Source of the DNA: a virus
IMG/VR virus record: IMGVR_UViG_3300043449_001158
Location: 1-24,738 of that record
DNA length: 24,738 nt
Strand: one strand, 5' to 3'
Shown here: one piece after another, positions 1-6,056 of the stretch
Numbering within the stretch: the first letter of the stretch is position 1
Layout: every line of letters begins with the position of its first letter
Notes under the pieces: model-generated
The model's input: only the letters and a program-made list of their open reading frames with translations
What the model was told of the DNA's origin: nothing
The model's database searches: none
Position numbers and translations under genes: made by a program

Positions 1-128
1 CAACCACCCCACCAGCACAGCGCACATGGGTTGGTCTGACTGGGCACGAGCAGAAAGCGTTGATGGCAATGAATGCTCGTGAAGCGGTGTTTGCAACAGA
101 AACCAAACTCAAGGAGAAGAACACATGA
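1..128 (+). CDS. C-terminal end of an upstream phage protein (partial)
   Basis: Reading from base 3, an open frame runs to a TGA at 126-128 and encodes the last 41 residues of a protein whose start lies off the left edge. The tail contains WVGLTGHE and ends in TKLKEKNT. From memory, this kind of WVGLT...KLKEKN ending is common on small phage proteins of unknown function in replication regions. The stop overlaps the ATG of the next gene (ATGA at 125-128), the same junction style used by the genes that follow, which supports it being real. There is a purine-rich AAGGAGAAG sequence just before the overlap, serving as the ribosome binding site of the next gene. No function can be assigned. Confidence 0.6.
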   Translation, partial: TTPPAQRTWVGLTGHEQKALMAMNAREAVFATETKLKEKNT

Positions 129-322
129 CCGTCAAGCCAACGCGTGACAACGCGGCCATGGTGGACAAGGACTACCACTGGCTCGACGCCAAGACCAACC
201 CGCCACCACGTGGCCCCAAGATGCTGATGATCGACCGCAAGCTCGGTGTAGCTGTGATGGGCGCATGGCGCGACTCCGACGGTTGGACGCACTGGTGCCC
301 ACTGCCCACGTTCGAGGACTGA
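125..322 (+). CDS. small phage protein, DUF551-like
   Basis: This encodes 65 residues starting at ATG 125, preceded by a strong AAGGAG ribosome binding site at about 111-118. The C-terminus GWTHWCPLPTFED resembles the ending of DUF551 proteins, short phage proteins that close with a THWMPLPE-type motif. The middle segment (KMLMIDRKLGVAVMGAWRDSDGW) reads as two beta-strands followed by that conserved Trp-rich end, also in keeping with DUF551. The function of the family is unknown. The gene sits in a run of small accessory genes upstream of the replication genes and is followed after 1 nt by the next ATG. The family assignment is from pattern memory only. Confidence 0.7.
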   Translation: MTVKPTRDNAAMVDKDYHWLDAKTNPPPRGPKMLMIDRKLGVAVMGAWRDSDGWTHWCPLPTFED

Positions 323-323
323 C

Positions 324-806
324 ATGGCACAGAGCAAGAAACCCCGCAAGAAGTACAAGCCCAAGGGTGTCATCGTCGACACCATGACTTGGGTGCAAGC
401 TGGGATGAAGAAGGTCGATGCCATCGGTGCGGGCACCACGCTGAAGATTCGCAACTACGACGCGATGAACAACCTGCGGATGGGCATCGCCACACGCCGT
501 GATGTGGATGGCATCGTCGACGCAATCAATATGGCGGAGGCCCTGTGCCGACGCGGCATTGGTGAAGACTGGCTGGCTGAGATCAACGACGCACAGGACA
601 AGTTGCTGGAGCTGGCACGACGAGGTGTCGCTAACGGATTCAAATTCATCGTGCGAGGCGAAGAGCTCAAGGCGTTGAACTTGGCCATGGAAGTGCACGA
701 TGCACAGCTGAGCGAAGTCACCGTGAAGCAACTTGAGACAGCGATCAACGATGTGTTGGAAACACAACGCCAAAAGAAAATGCGTTACATCGTGGAGCCA
801 GTATGA
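324..806 (+). CDS. conserved hypothetical phage protein, 160 aa
   Basis: The protein has a very basic N-terminus (QSKKPRKKYKPKG) followed by a mostly alpha-helical body. It includes segments such as INMAEALCRRGIGEDW (about 69-84) and LNLAMEVHDAQLSEVTVKQ (about 117-135), which I recognise as resembling conserved hypothetical proteins of other podoviruses of Proteobacteria. No catalytic motif or membrane segment is visible. The basic N-terminus could allow nucleic acid binding, but that is inference. GAGGA at 313-317 precedes the ATG, and the 3' end overlaps the next gene in an ATGA junction, suggesting translational coupling. I cannot give a function. Confidence 0.75.
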   Translation: MAQSKKPRKKYKPKGVIVDTMTWVQAGMKKVDAIGAGTTLKIRNYDAMNNLRMGIATRRDVDGIVDAINMAEALCRRGIGEDWLAEINDAQDKLLELARRGVANGFKFIVRGEELKALNLAMEVHDAQLSEVTVKQLETAINDVLETQRQKKMRYIVEPV

Positions 807-1060
807 GAAGATACGCGTCACACGAGCTGCGAGCACTGCTGCGCAGCAACCCCGACGGACTGACGATACGAGAGATCATGGCTGCGTTCCCAGAGCGCAC
901 CGAATCGAACATACGCCGCACACTCATTGACTTGCCCGACTCTTACATCGACCGATGGGAGCCCGCGCCACGCAATGCGTACCGCGCCGTGTGGTGTGTC
1001 GTCACTCCGCCAGAGAACTGCCCCAAACCACCAACCAAGAAAATGGAGAGTTACGAATGA
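803..1060 (+). CDS. small winged-helix-like protein
   Basis: An 85-aa protein starts at the ATGA overlap (803-806). Its N-terminal 40 residues (HELRALLRSNPDGLTIREIMAAF, then TESNIRRTLIDL) have the spacing of a helix-turn-helix/winged-helix DNA-binding fold. A leucine-rich first helix is followed by a DGLTIREI turn and a likely recognition helix. The remainder (YIDRWEPAPRNAYRAVWCVV) would fit the wing strands. It could therefore be a small transcriptional regulator of the early genes or a nucleic-acid-binding accessory. It ends in another ATGA junction at 1057-1060. The fold assignment is by eye and moderate; no operator site was identified. Confidence 0.65.
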   Translation: MRRYASHELRALLRSNPDGLTIREIMAAFPERTESNIRRTLIDLPDSYIDRWEPAPRNAYRAVWCVVTPPENCPKPPTKKMESYE

Positions 1061-1362
1061 ACTGGTTAAAGAAAAAGATCATCGCATGGGCGATGCAAGG
1101 CACAGGCCCGCAGCTGATGAAAGAAGCAACCGTTGGTCCGATGTCCCGCGACATTGGTGCGTTCGACGGCGTCGAGCAGATACGCATCACGATTTTCAAC
1201 GTGAGCAACGGCACACTGGTGCGCATGGACGCTCGCTCTGACGAAGATTACGTGGTGCGATCCACCGGCCCACGCCGCCCACCTGTGTTCATCGTCAAAG
1301 ACGGCGAGACTGTGCAAGACGTGATCGTCCGCCAGCTGGCCATTGCCGCACTGGAGCGATGA
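1057..1362 (+). CDS. hypothetical phage protein, 101 aa
   Basis: The open frame extends upstream to 955, but ATG 1057 is chosen. It overlaps the previous stop (ATGA), has GGAGAG at 1045-1050 and gives a protein beginning MNWLKKKIIAWAMQG. The N-terminus is a short amphipathic, positively charged helix; the rest looks like alternating beta-strands (IRITIFNVSNGTLVRMDA, then PPVFIVKDGETVQDVIV) with a final helix. No known domain is recognised. The gene is followed after 1 nt by the next gene. The amphipathic N-terminus might contact membrane or nucleic acid, but nothing in the sequence settles that. Confidence 0.7.
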   Translation: MNWLKKKIIAWAMQGTGPQLMKEATVGPMSRDIGAFDGVEQIRITIFNVSNGTLVRMDARSDEDYVVRSTGPRRPPVFIVKDGETVQDVIVRQLAIAALER

Positions 1363-1363
1363 C

Positions 1364-1654
1364 ATGGCCAAGTACAGAAAGAAACCTGTGGTCATTGAGG
1401 CCATGCAGTGGGATGGCACGCGAGCGTGCAAGGAGCTGATCGAAGAGACGCTCTACGATCTGGAGACCAACAATGTCGAGCTGCCTATGGAGGGAGAGTG
1501 GGACGGTACGACCTACCTGAGCTGGACGATCTACACGCTAGAAGGCCTCATCACAGCATCGCCGGGCGACTGGATCGTTCGAGGCGTCAAGGGTGAGCAC
1601 TACCCGTGCAAGCCCGACATCTTTGAAGCAACATACGAGGCCGTCGATGAATGA
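1364..1654 (+). CDS. YRKKPVVIEA-type phage protein of unknown function
   Basis: The start is set at ATG 1364 (MAKYRKKPVVIEAMQWDG), not at the longer open frame beginning 1343. The segment from MAKYRKKP onward matches a very widespread small phage/prophage family recognised by its YRKKPVVIEA opening and an internal PGDWIVRGVKGEHYPCKPD segment (about residues 66-84). Full length here is 96 aa, as usual for that family. No biochemical role has been assigned that I know of. It lies among tightly packed early accessory genes and overlaps the next gene by 8 nt. Confidence 0.85.
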   Translation: MAKYRKKPVVIEAMQWDGTRACKELIEETLYDLETNNVELPMEGEWDGTTYLSWTIYTLEGLITASPGDWIVRGVKGEHYPCKPDIFEATYEAVDE

Positions 1655-1838
1655 ATCACAACTCATGATCGAGCTGGAGGAAGCCAAGGCCGAGAACCGG
1701 TACCTGCGCCACCAACTCAACAACACCTTCCACGAGGCCCTTCGACTGCGCCATGCCATGGAGCAGATTTATGGTGCAGCACACATGACGCTGCATGTCA
1801 TCAACACAGGAGCGACAGATGAAAAACGTAATGGTTGA
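1647..1838 (+). CDS. small coiled-coil protein, 63 aa
   Basis: The start is taken as ATG 1647 (MNESQLMIELEEAKAEN), with GAGG at 1637-1640 upstream. The longer frame from 1593 would overlap the previous gene by 62 nt without a better ribosome site. Residues 1-40 form a charged helix with a leucine heptad-like pattern, predicted to be a coiled coil, so the protein may dimerise. The C-terminal part has no recognisable motif. It overlaps the start of the exonuclease gene by 20 nt, suggesting coupled translation. The function is unknown, and this short gene is less certain than its neighbours. Confidence 0.55.
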   Translation: MNESQLMIELEEAKAENRYLRHQLNNTFHEALRLRHAMEQIYGAAHMTLHVINTGATDEKRNG

Positions 1839-2331
1839 CTTGGAGACACTGGGCAACGGCAGCAATGCCGTGATGATCGCCATCGGTGCGGTGGAGTTCG
1901 ACGAGACAGGCCTTGGCCGCACGTTCTACATGAACGTCGACCCACAGTCCTGCGTAGATGCTGGCCTGAAGATGGACGTCAGCACCGTGATGTGGTGGAT
2001 GCAGCAAAGCGACGAAGCTCGTGCCGCGTTTAAGAAGCCCGGCGTCCCGCTGGAGCTTGCGCTGGCTGAGTTCTCCAACTGGTTCCCGCGCGGCGCTACG
2101 CTGTGGGGCAACGGTGCCACGTTCGACAACGCCATCCTCGGCAACGCGTACCGCGCACTGAACGGCAAGCAGCCATGGGAGTTCTGGAACGACCGCTGCT
2201 ACCGCACGCTCAAGAGCATGTACCCACACATCAAGATGGATCGCTCGGGCACGTACCACAACGCGCTCGATGACGCCAAGTCGCAGGCACTGCACGCTGT
2301 CCGTATCTTGCTTGCATCGAAGGTGGTGTGA
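1819..2331 (+). CDS. DEDDh 3'-5' exonuclease (RNase T/DnaQ fold)
   Basis: The start is ATG 1819 (MKNVMVDLETLG), preceded by AGGAG at 1809-1813; the upstream in-frame ATG at 1795 has no such support. The 170-aa protein shows the DEDDh signature: D7 and E9 in VDLETLG, D103 in WGNGATFDNAIL, and H147 with D152 in HNALDDAKSQA. These residues coordinate two metal ions in 3'-5' exonucleases. The pattern, including the WGNGATFDN segment, resembles the phage exonuclease/Rv2179c-like exoribonuclease group rather than a polymerase proofreading subunit. It probably processes DNA or RNA 3' ends during replication or recombination. It lies just upstream of the nucleotide-pool and polymerase genes; the TGA overlaps the next ATG. 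Confidence 0.88.
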   Translation: MKNVMVDLETLGNGSNAVMIAIGAVEFDETGLGRTFYMNVDPQSCVDAGLKMDVSTVMWWMQQSDEARAAFKKPGVPLELALAEFSNWFPRGATLWGNGATFDNAILGNAYRALNGKQPWEFWNDRCYRTLKSMYPHIKMDRSGTYHNALDDAKSQALHAVRILLASKVV

Positions 2332-2657
2332 TGAAACAGCTCGGCCTATTCCCCGAAACCTTGGCCCCGACCACTGAGGGCCGCAAGTACGACGCAGGTA
2401 AGCCCGATTTCACACTGTTGCCGTGGGACGGCATCGAACAGATCGTGCGCGTCCTCGACTTTGGAGCAAAGAAATATGCACGAGACAACTGGAAGCACGT
2501 GGCGGACGCCGACCATCGCTATCTCGCGGCTGCGTTCCGCCATCTTGCGGCGCACGCACAGGGAGAAAAAGCTGACCCGGAAACTGGTATCAGCCATCTC
2601 GCGCATGTGGGGTGCTGTGTGCTCTTCCTTCTTTCACTGGAGCAAACCCATGAATAA
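2331..2657 (+). CDS. dATP/dGTP diphosphohydrolase-like protein (DUF5664)
   Basis: The start is taken as ATG 2331, with AAGGTGG upstream; a GTG one codon earlier is also possible. The 108-aa protein contains KYDAGKPDFTLLPWDGIEQI, then VLDFGAKKYARDNWKHV, then RYLAAAFRHLAAHAQGEKAD and the TGISHLAHVGCCVLFLL helix. This is the conserved order of the DUF5664 family, now associated with dATP/dGTP diphosphohydrolases such as cyanophage S-2L MazZ. The domain is related to all-alpha NTP pyrophosphohydrolases, in which acidic residues on two helices bind metal. It would act in the cytoplasm on the phage nucleotide pool. The family is common in phages with normal DNA, so no modified genome is implied; no purZ-like gene is present in this window. 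Confidence 0.8.
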   Translation: MKQLGLFPETLAPTTEGRKYDAGKPDFTLLPWDGIEQIVRVLDFGAKKYARDNWKHVADADHRYLAAAFRHLAAHAQGEKADPETGISHLAHVGCCVLFLLSLEQTHE

Positions 2658-2976
2658 CCCACTGTCTGGCGCTATCGGCGCAGCAAACGCAGGATTGACC
2701 GGCAGCATCGGCATGGCCAACGCCATCAGCAACACCAACAGTGCAGCGCAACAGCACGCATACAACCAAGCTGTGCAGTCTAGGATGTGGTCGAACGAGA
2801 AGAGCAAGCGCATGGTGCTGAACCTCGTCATCGAGCAGGCGGGCAACGGCTATATCGTGGGCTTCGCTGCCGGGTACGGCGAGATCATGGACAAGCAGGT
2901 GGCCACCAGCATCGAGCAGGTGCAGAACATCATCGCCGCTGAGATGGCGTCACGCATGTTGGAAGCGAGCGCGTAA
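2650..2976 (+). CDS. hypothetical phage protein, 108 aa
   Basis: ATG 2650 gives a 108-aa protein beginning MNNPLSGAIGAANAG, overlapping the end of the diphosphohydrolase-like gene by 8 nt; the longer frame from 2461 lies inside that gene and is not used. The N-terminal 40 residues are rich in Gly, Ala, Ser and Asn, with repeated short GxxGxANA-like motifs. The C-terminal half (IEQAGNGYIVGFAAGYGE, then a long helix to the end) resembles a small alpha/beta domain. No family is recognised. Its stop and the polymerase start share an A (TAATG at 2974-2978), so it is probably translationally coupled to the polymerase. Confidence 0.65.
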   Translation: MNNPLSGAIGAANAGLTGSIGMANAISNTNSAAQQHAYNQAVQSRMWSNEKSKRMVLNLVIEQAGNGYIVGFAAGYGEIMDKQVATSIEQVQNIIAAEMASRMLEASA

Positions 2977-4814
2977 TGGACATCCTGACCGTTGACTTCG
3001 AGACTTACTACGACCAGCAGTACAGCCTCAGCAAGATGCAGACCGATGCGTACATCAACGACAGTCGGTTTGAGATGATCGGCGTGTCCGTCATCAAGAA
3101 CGATGAGCCCGCTGTGTGGTTCTCTGGCTCCGAGCTGGAGACCATCGGCTGGCTGCACGGCAACTACGACTGGGAGAACAGCGCAGTGCGCTGCCACAAC
3201 ACCATGTTCGACGGGTTCATCCTGACGCAGCGCTGCGGCATAAAGCCCAAGCTGTGGATGGATACCCTTGGCCAAGGCCGCATGCTGCTGCCGTTCCTGA
3301 CGTCGCACTCACTGGCCAACCTCGCCAAGCAGTACGCGCTGCCTGACAAGGGCACGGCTGTGGTGAAGGCGCTGGGCAAACGCCGCGCAGACTTTAATCC
3401 CATGGAATTAGAGGAGTACGCGGACTACTGCAAGCACGACACGTGGCTGTGCAAGGAGCTGGGCAAGCGCTTTGACCCGTTCACCCCAGCCTTGGCCATG
3501 AAGCTGATCGACATGACGGTGCGCATGTTCACCGAACCCATGCTGATCGGCGACCAAGCCAAGATGAGACAGCTGTACGACGACGAGGTGATCCGCAAGG
3601 AGCTGCTGCTCAAAGAAGCCGCCGTGAACCGCGACGTCATCATGTCCAACGACAAATTCGCCGCTCGCCTTCTGGAGCTGGGTGTGACCCCGCCGATGAA
3701 GCAGAGCAAAGCCAACCCTGACAAAGAGACCTATGCCTTCGCAAAATCCGACAAAGCCTTTACCGACCTGCTGGAGTCCGACGATGCGGACGTACAGGCG
3801 TTGGTTGCGGCTCGCCTTGGTGTCAAAACGACTATCGCTGAAACACGTGCGCTGAAGTTCTTGGAGACTGCACAGCGCGGCCCACTGCCGGTGTATCTCA
3901 ACTTCTGGGGTGCCAAGACGACCGGACGCTACTCAGGCGGCAACAGCATCAACTGGCAGAACATCCCTGCGCGTGGCCCCTCGGCGGGTCTGCGTGCGGC
4001 ATTGCTGGCTCCGCCCGGTCATACGGTGCTGGTGGGTGACTCCTCCAACATCGAGCTGCGCACAGTGATGGCGCTGGCTGGGCAAGATGACGTGGTGGAC
4101 AAGCTGCGCAATGGCGTCGATCTGTACTGCGACTTCGCGGGCAAGCTGTTCGGTCGTGTGATCACCAAAGCCGACAAGGCCGAGCGCCAGCTGGGCAAGG
4201 TGGCCATGCTGTCCCTGCAGTACGGTGCTGGTGCCAAGCGATTCCAAGAGATGGTGCGCATCGCTGCGCGGACTGACAAGGCGCTGACACCGATCGACGA
4301 AGCGCGGGCCTATGCCATCGTGGACTTGTATCGCTCCGTGCACCACAAGGTGGTGGCGCTGTGGCGCAGATGCAACGACGTGATCTTGCCGGACATCGCC
4401 AACGGTTGCAGCATGACGAACGTGGACATCCCCGGATGGTTCATCACCCAGTGGGACGGCTTCGGTCGCCCCGGCGAGCCCGGAGTCATGTACAACGACC
4501 TGAAGTGGGACGGCAAAGACTGGACGTACCAGATGGGTCGCCAGCGAGTGCACATCCACGGCGCGAAGATGGTAGAAAATTTGTCGCAGCATGCTGCAAT
4601 GCAGATCGTTATGTGGCAAACTGCACGTATCAATCAGCGCTACCCAGTGAAGCTGTCCGTCCATGACGAAGCTGTCTGTGTGGTGCGCAATGAAGAACTT
4701 ACTGAAGCACAGGCGTACATGGAAGAGTGCCTCGCAATGACGCCCAAGTGGTGTCGCGACATTCCCGTGGCGTGTGAAACTGGAACTGGCCCCTCGTACG
4801 GAGACGCGAAGTAA
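2976..4814 (+). CDS. DNA polymerase, family A, with 3'-5' exonuclease domain
   Basis: This 612-aa replicative polymerase has no 5'-3' exonuclease domain, as is usual for phages. The proofreading domain carries D7 and E9 (VDFETYYD), D79 (HNTMFDGF) and Y151/D155 (YCKHD). The polymerase domain has motif A with catalytic D355 (GDSSNIELR). Its motif B helix runs from R404 through K408 to Y416-G417 (RQLGKVAMLSLQYG), and motif C is H563-D564-E565 (LSVHDEAV). Aligning motif B with E. coli Pol I puts Leu412 at the position of Phe762. The motif A second residue is Ser where Pol I has Tyr. It extends primers made by the primase-helicase encoded downstream. TAATG coupling links it to the upstream gene, and its last A is shared with the next ATG. 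Confidence 0.95.
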   Translation: MDILTVDFETYYDQQYSLSKMQTDAYINDSRFEMIGVSVIKNDEPAVWFSGSELETIGWLHGNYDWENSAVRCHNTMFDGFILTQRCGIKPKLWMDTLGQGRMLLPFLTSHSLANLAKQYALPDKGTAVVKALGKRRADFNPMELEEYADYCKHDTWLCKELGKRFDPFTPALAMKLIDMTVRMFTEPMLIGDQAKMRQLYDDEVIRKELLLKEAAVNRDVIMSNDKFAARLLELGVTPPMKQSKANPDKETYAFAKSDKAFTDLLESDDADVQALVAARLGVKTTIAETRALKFLETAQRGPLPVYLNFWGAKTTGRYSGGNSINWQNIPARGPSAGLRAALLAPPGHTVLVGDSSNIELRTVMALAGQDDVVDKLRNGVDLYCDFAGKLFGRVITKADKAERQLGKVAMLSLQYGAGAKRFQEMVRIAARTDKALTPIDEARAYAIVDLYRSVHHKVVALWRRCNDVILPDIANGCSMTNVDIPGWFITQWDGFGRPGEPGVMYNDLKWDGKDWTYQMGRQRVHIHGAKMVENLSQHAAMQIVMWQTARINQRYPVKLSVHDEAVCVVRNEELTEAQAYMEECLAMTPKWCRDIPVACETGTGPSYGDAK

Positions 4815-5059
4815 TGGCACTGACTTATCACGCTGCTGACCGCTTGCCCAGCTGGGCTCGCTGTGAGTGGCATCACGACGCGTACTCGTACGAGTCGCAG
4901 GTGTGGTTTGGCGTCCACTGCGCTGACGGCAATGTGCACGTCACGGTCACCATGCCCGAGGAGTTCGGTCAGAGGTCGATCACTCGCCGCGTAGTTCTTC
5001 AGGACATGATTGAGCAACTCACCGTACAACTCGCTAAAGCAACCTTGGAAGAAAAATGA
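4814..5059 (+). CDS. hypothetical phage protein, 81 aa
   Basis: A short protein lies between the polymerase and the PD-(D/E)XK nuclease, overlapping both by 1-4 nt (TAATG at its start, ATGA at its end). The first half is rich in aromatic residues and His (RCEWHHDAYSYESQVWFGVH) and probably forms beta-strands. The last 30 residues (ITRRVVLQDMIEQLTVQLAK) form a helix. I recognise no family. The tight coupling to two DNA-processing genes suggests an accessory role in replication, but this is inference from position only. Confidence 0.65.
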   Translation: MALTYHAADRLPSWARCEWHHDAYSYESQVWFGVHCADGNVHVTVTMPEEFGQRSITRRVVLQDMIEQLTVQLAKATLEEK

Positions 5060-5748
5060 CCACACCAATGCCGCTGTCGTTCAGCCGACTGTCCACCTTT
5101 GAGCAGTGCCCTGCGCAGTTCGATTACCTGTACGTGTCCAAGCGCGTGCAGAACTCGTCGAACGAAGCATCAGAGTACGGAGACCGTGTGCACAAGACGC
5201 TGGAGGCCTACGGCCTTGGCACGCTTGACCAAAGCACGCTGTCGCTGGAAGGCAAACAGTCCCTCGAACGCTGGGGCCCACTGGTGGACAAGATCACCTC
5301 ACGCAATGGTGAGAAGTTGTTCGAGCATCAGATGGCGGTCAACCGTCAGCTGCAGCCTGTGGACTGGTTTGCCAAGGACGTGTGGATTCGTTCGATCGCC
5401 GATGTGCTGGTCGTTGACGGTGACACTGCGTACTGCCTCGACTACAAGACGGGCAAGGTCAAGGACAACCCTACCCAGCTGCAGCTCTTTGCAGCCATGG
5501 TGTTCTGGCATTTCCCCGAGGTGACGAAGGTGAAGACCTCGTTCATCTGGCTCAAGTTCGACGAGGTGACCAACGCCACGTATGAGCGCCGCTTCCTTGA
5601 CTCGCTGTGGCGGGCACTGGAGCCACGCTTTGACATGGTGCAGGAAGTGATTGACCTCGGCGTGTTCAAAACAAAACCATCGGGCCTGTGCCCATGGTGT
5701 GCAGCAAAAGGGTTCTGCCCTGATGCACGACTGAAAGGTAAACGATGA
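5056..5748 (+). CDS. PD-(D/E)XK nuclease with likely 4Fe-4S cluster (Cas4/RecB-like)
   Basis: The 230-aa protein opens with LSFSRLSTFEQCPAQFDYLY, the helix-Cys start typical of Cas4/AddB/RecB-family nucleases. It continues with GDRVHKTLE (H46), ADVLVV with D116, and the catalytic LDYKTGK (D129, K131), followed by a helix with Q141. The C-terminus holds C212, C215 and C221 in CPWCAAKGFC, which together with C18 give the four ligands expected for an iron-sulphur cluster in this group. The family cuts single-stranded ends, often in recombination. It is immediately followed by a VRR-NUC nuclease and an SNF2-type ATPase, so it may work with them on DNA ends or forks. The start at ATGA 5056 is supported by overlap with the previous gene. 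Confidence 0.9.
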   Translation: MTTPMPLSFSRLSTFEQCPAQFDYLYVSKRVQNSSNEASEYGDRVHKTLEAYGLGTLDQSTLSLEGKQSLERWGPLVDKITSRNGEKLFEHQMAVNRQLQPVDWFAKDVWIRSIADVLVVDGDTAYCLDYKTGKVKDNPTQLQLFAAMVFWHFPEVTKVKTSFIWLKFDEVTNATYERRFLDSLWRALEPRFDMVQEVIDLGVFKTKPSGLCPWCAAKGFCPDARLKGKR

Positions 5749-6056
5749 AGAAGGAAGAAGATGTCAAGAAGGTGGTCAAGGCTGTGCTCAAGAGCACGCC
5801 AAACTGCTGGTGGTTTATGCCACCTGCTAATGGCTTTGGCCGCTCTGGTATCCCTGACTTTGTGGGGATTGTCAATGGTCTCGGCTTTGCTGTGGAGACA
5901 AAGTTCGGCAAGGGCACTACTACTGCTAACCAAGAGCGCGAGATTGCAGCGGCAACGCAAGCAGGCGGCGAAGTCTGGATCGTGAGAGAAACCAACGTGG
6001 ACGAATGGGCGCTCACGTTCAAAGCATGGGCGGCACTCAATGCTCGTAATACCTGA
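5745..6056 (+). CDS. VRR-NUC domain nuclease
   Basis: This 103-aa protein is essentially a single VRR-NUC domain. An N-terminal helix (EEDVKKVVKAVLK) is followed by PPANGFGRSGIPDFVGIV with D38, then the GFAVETKF strand carrying E51 and K53 and a Gln at 63 (TANQ). This is the G-x-PD ... ExK signature of the family, a branch of the PD-(D/E)XK fold that includes the FAN1 nuclease domain and many stand-alone phage proteins, some of which cut Holliday junctions. It overlaps the upstream nuclease gene in ATGA and the helicase gene by 17 nt. VRR-NUC next to an SNF2 helicase is a familiar phage pairing, suggesting joint action on branched DNA. Confidence 0.92.
   Translation: MKKEEDVKKVVKAVLKSTPNCWWFMPPANGFGRSGIPDFVGIVNGLGFAVETKFGKGTTTANQEREIAAATQAGGEVWIVRETNVDEWALTFKAWAALNARNT

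Noticed and set aside
2331-4814. Evidence for a Z-genome (2-aminoadenine) phage based on the DUF5664 protein and family A polymerase
   Set aside because: No PurZ-like or DatZ-like gene is present in the window, and DUF5664 proteins are widespread in phages with ordinary DNA.
3933-4820. 295-codon antisense open frame opposite the DNA polymerase gene
   Set aside because: It lies wholly within the coding region of an unambiguous family A polymerase, and its product has no motifs; it is a compositional shadow.
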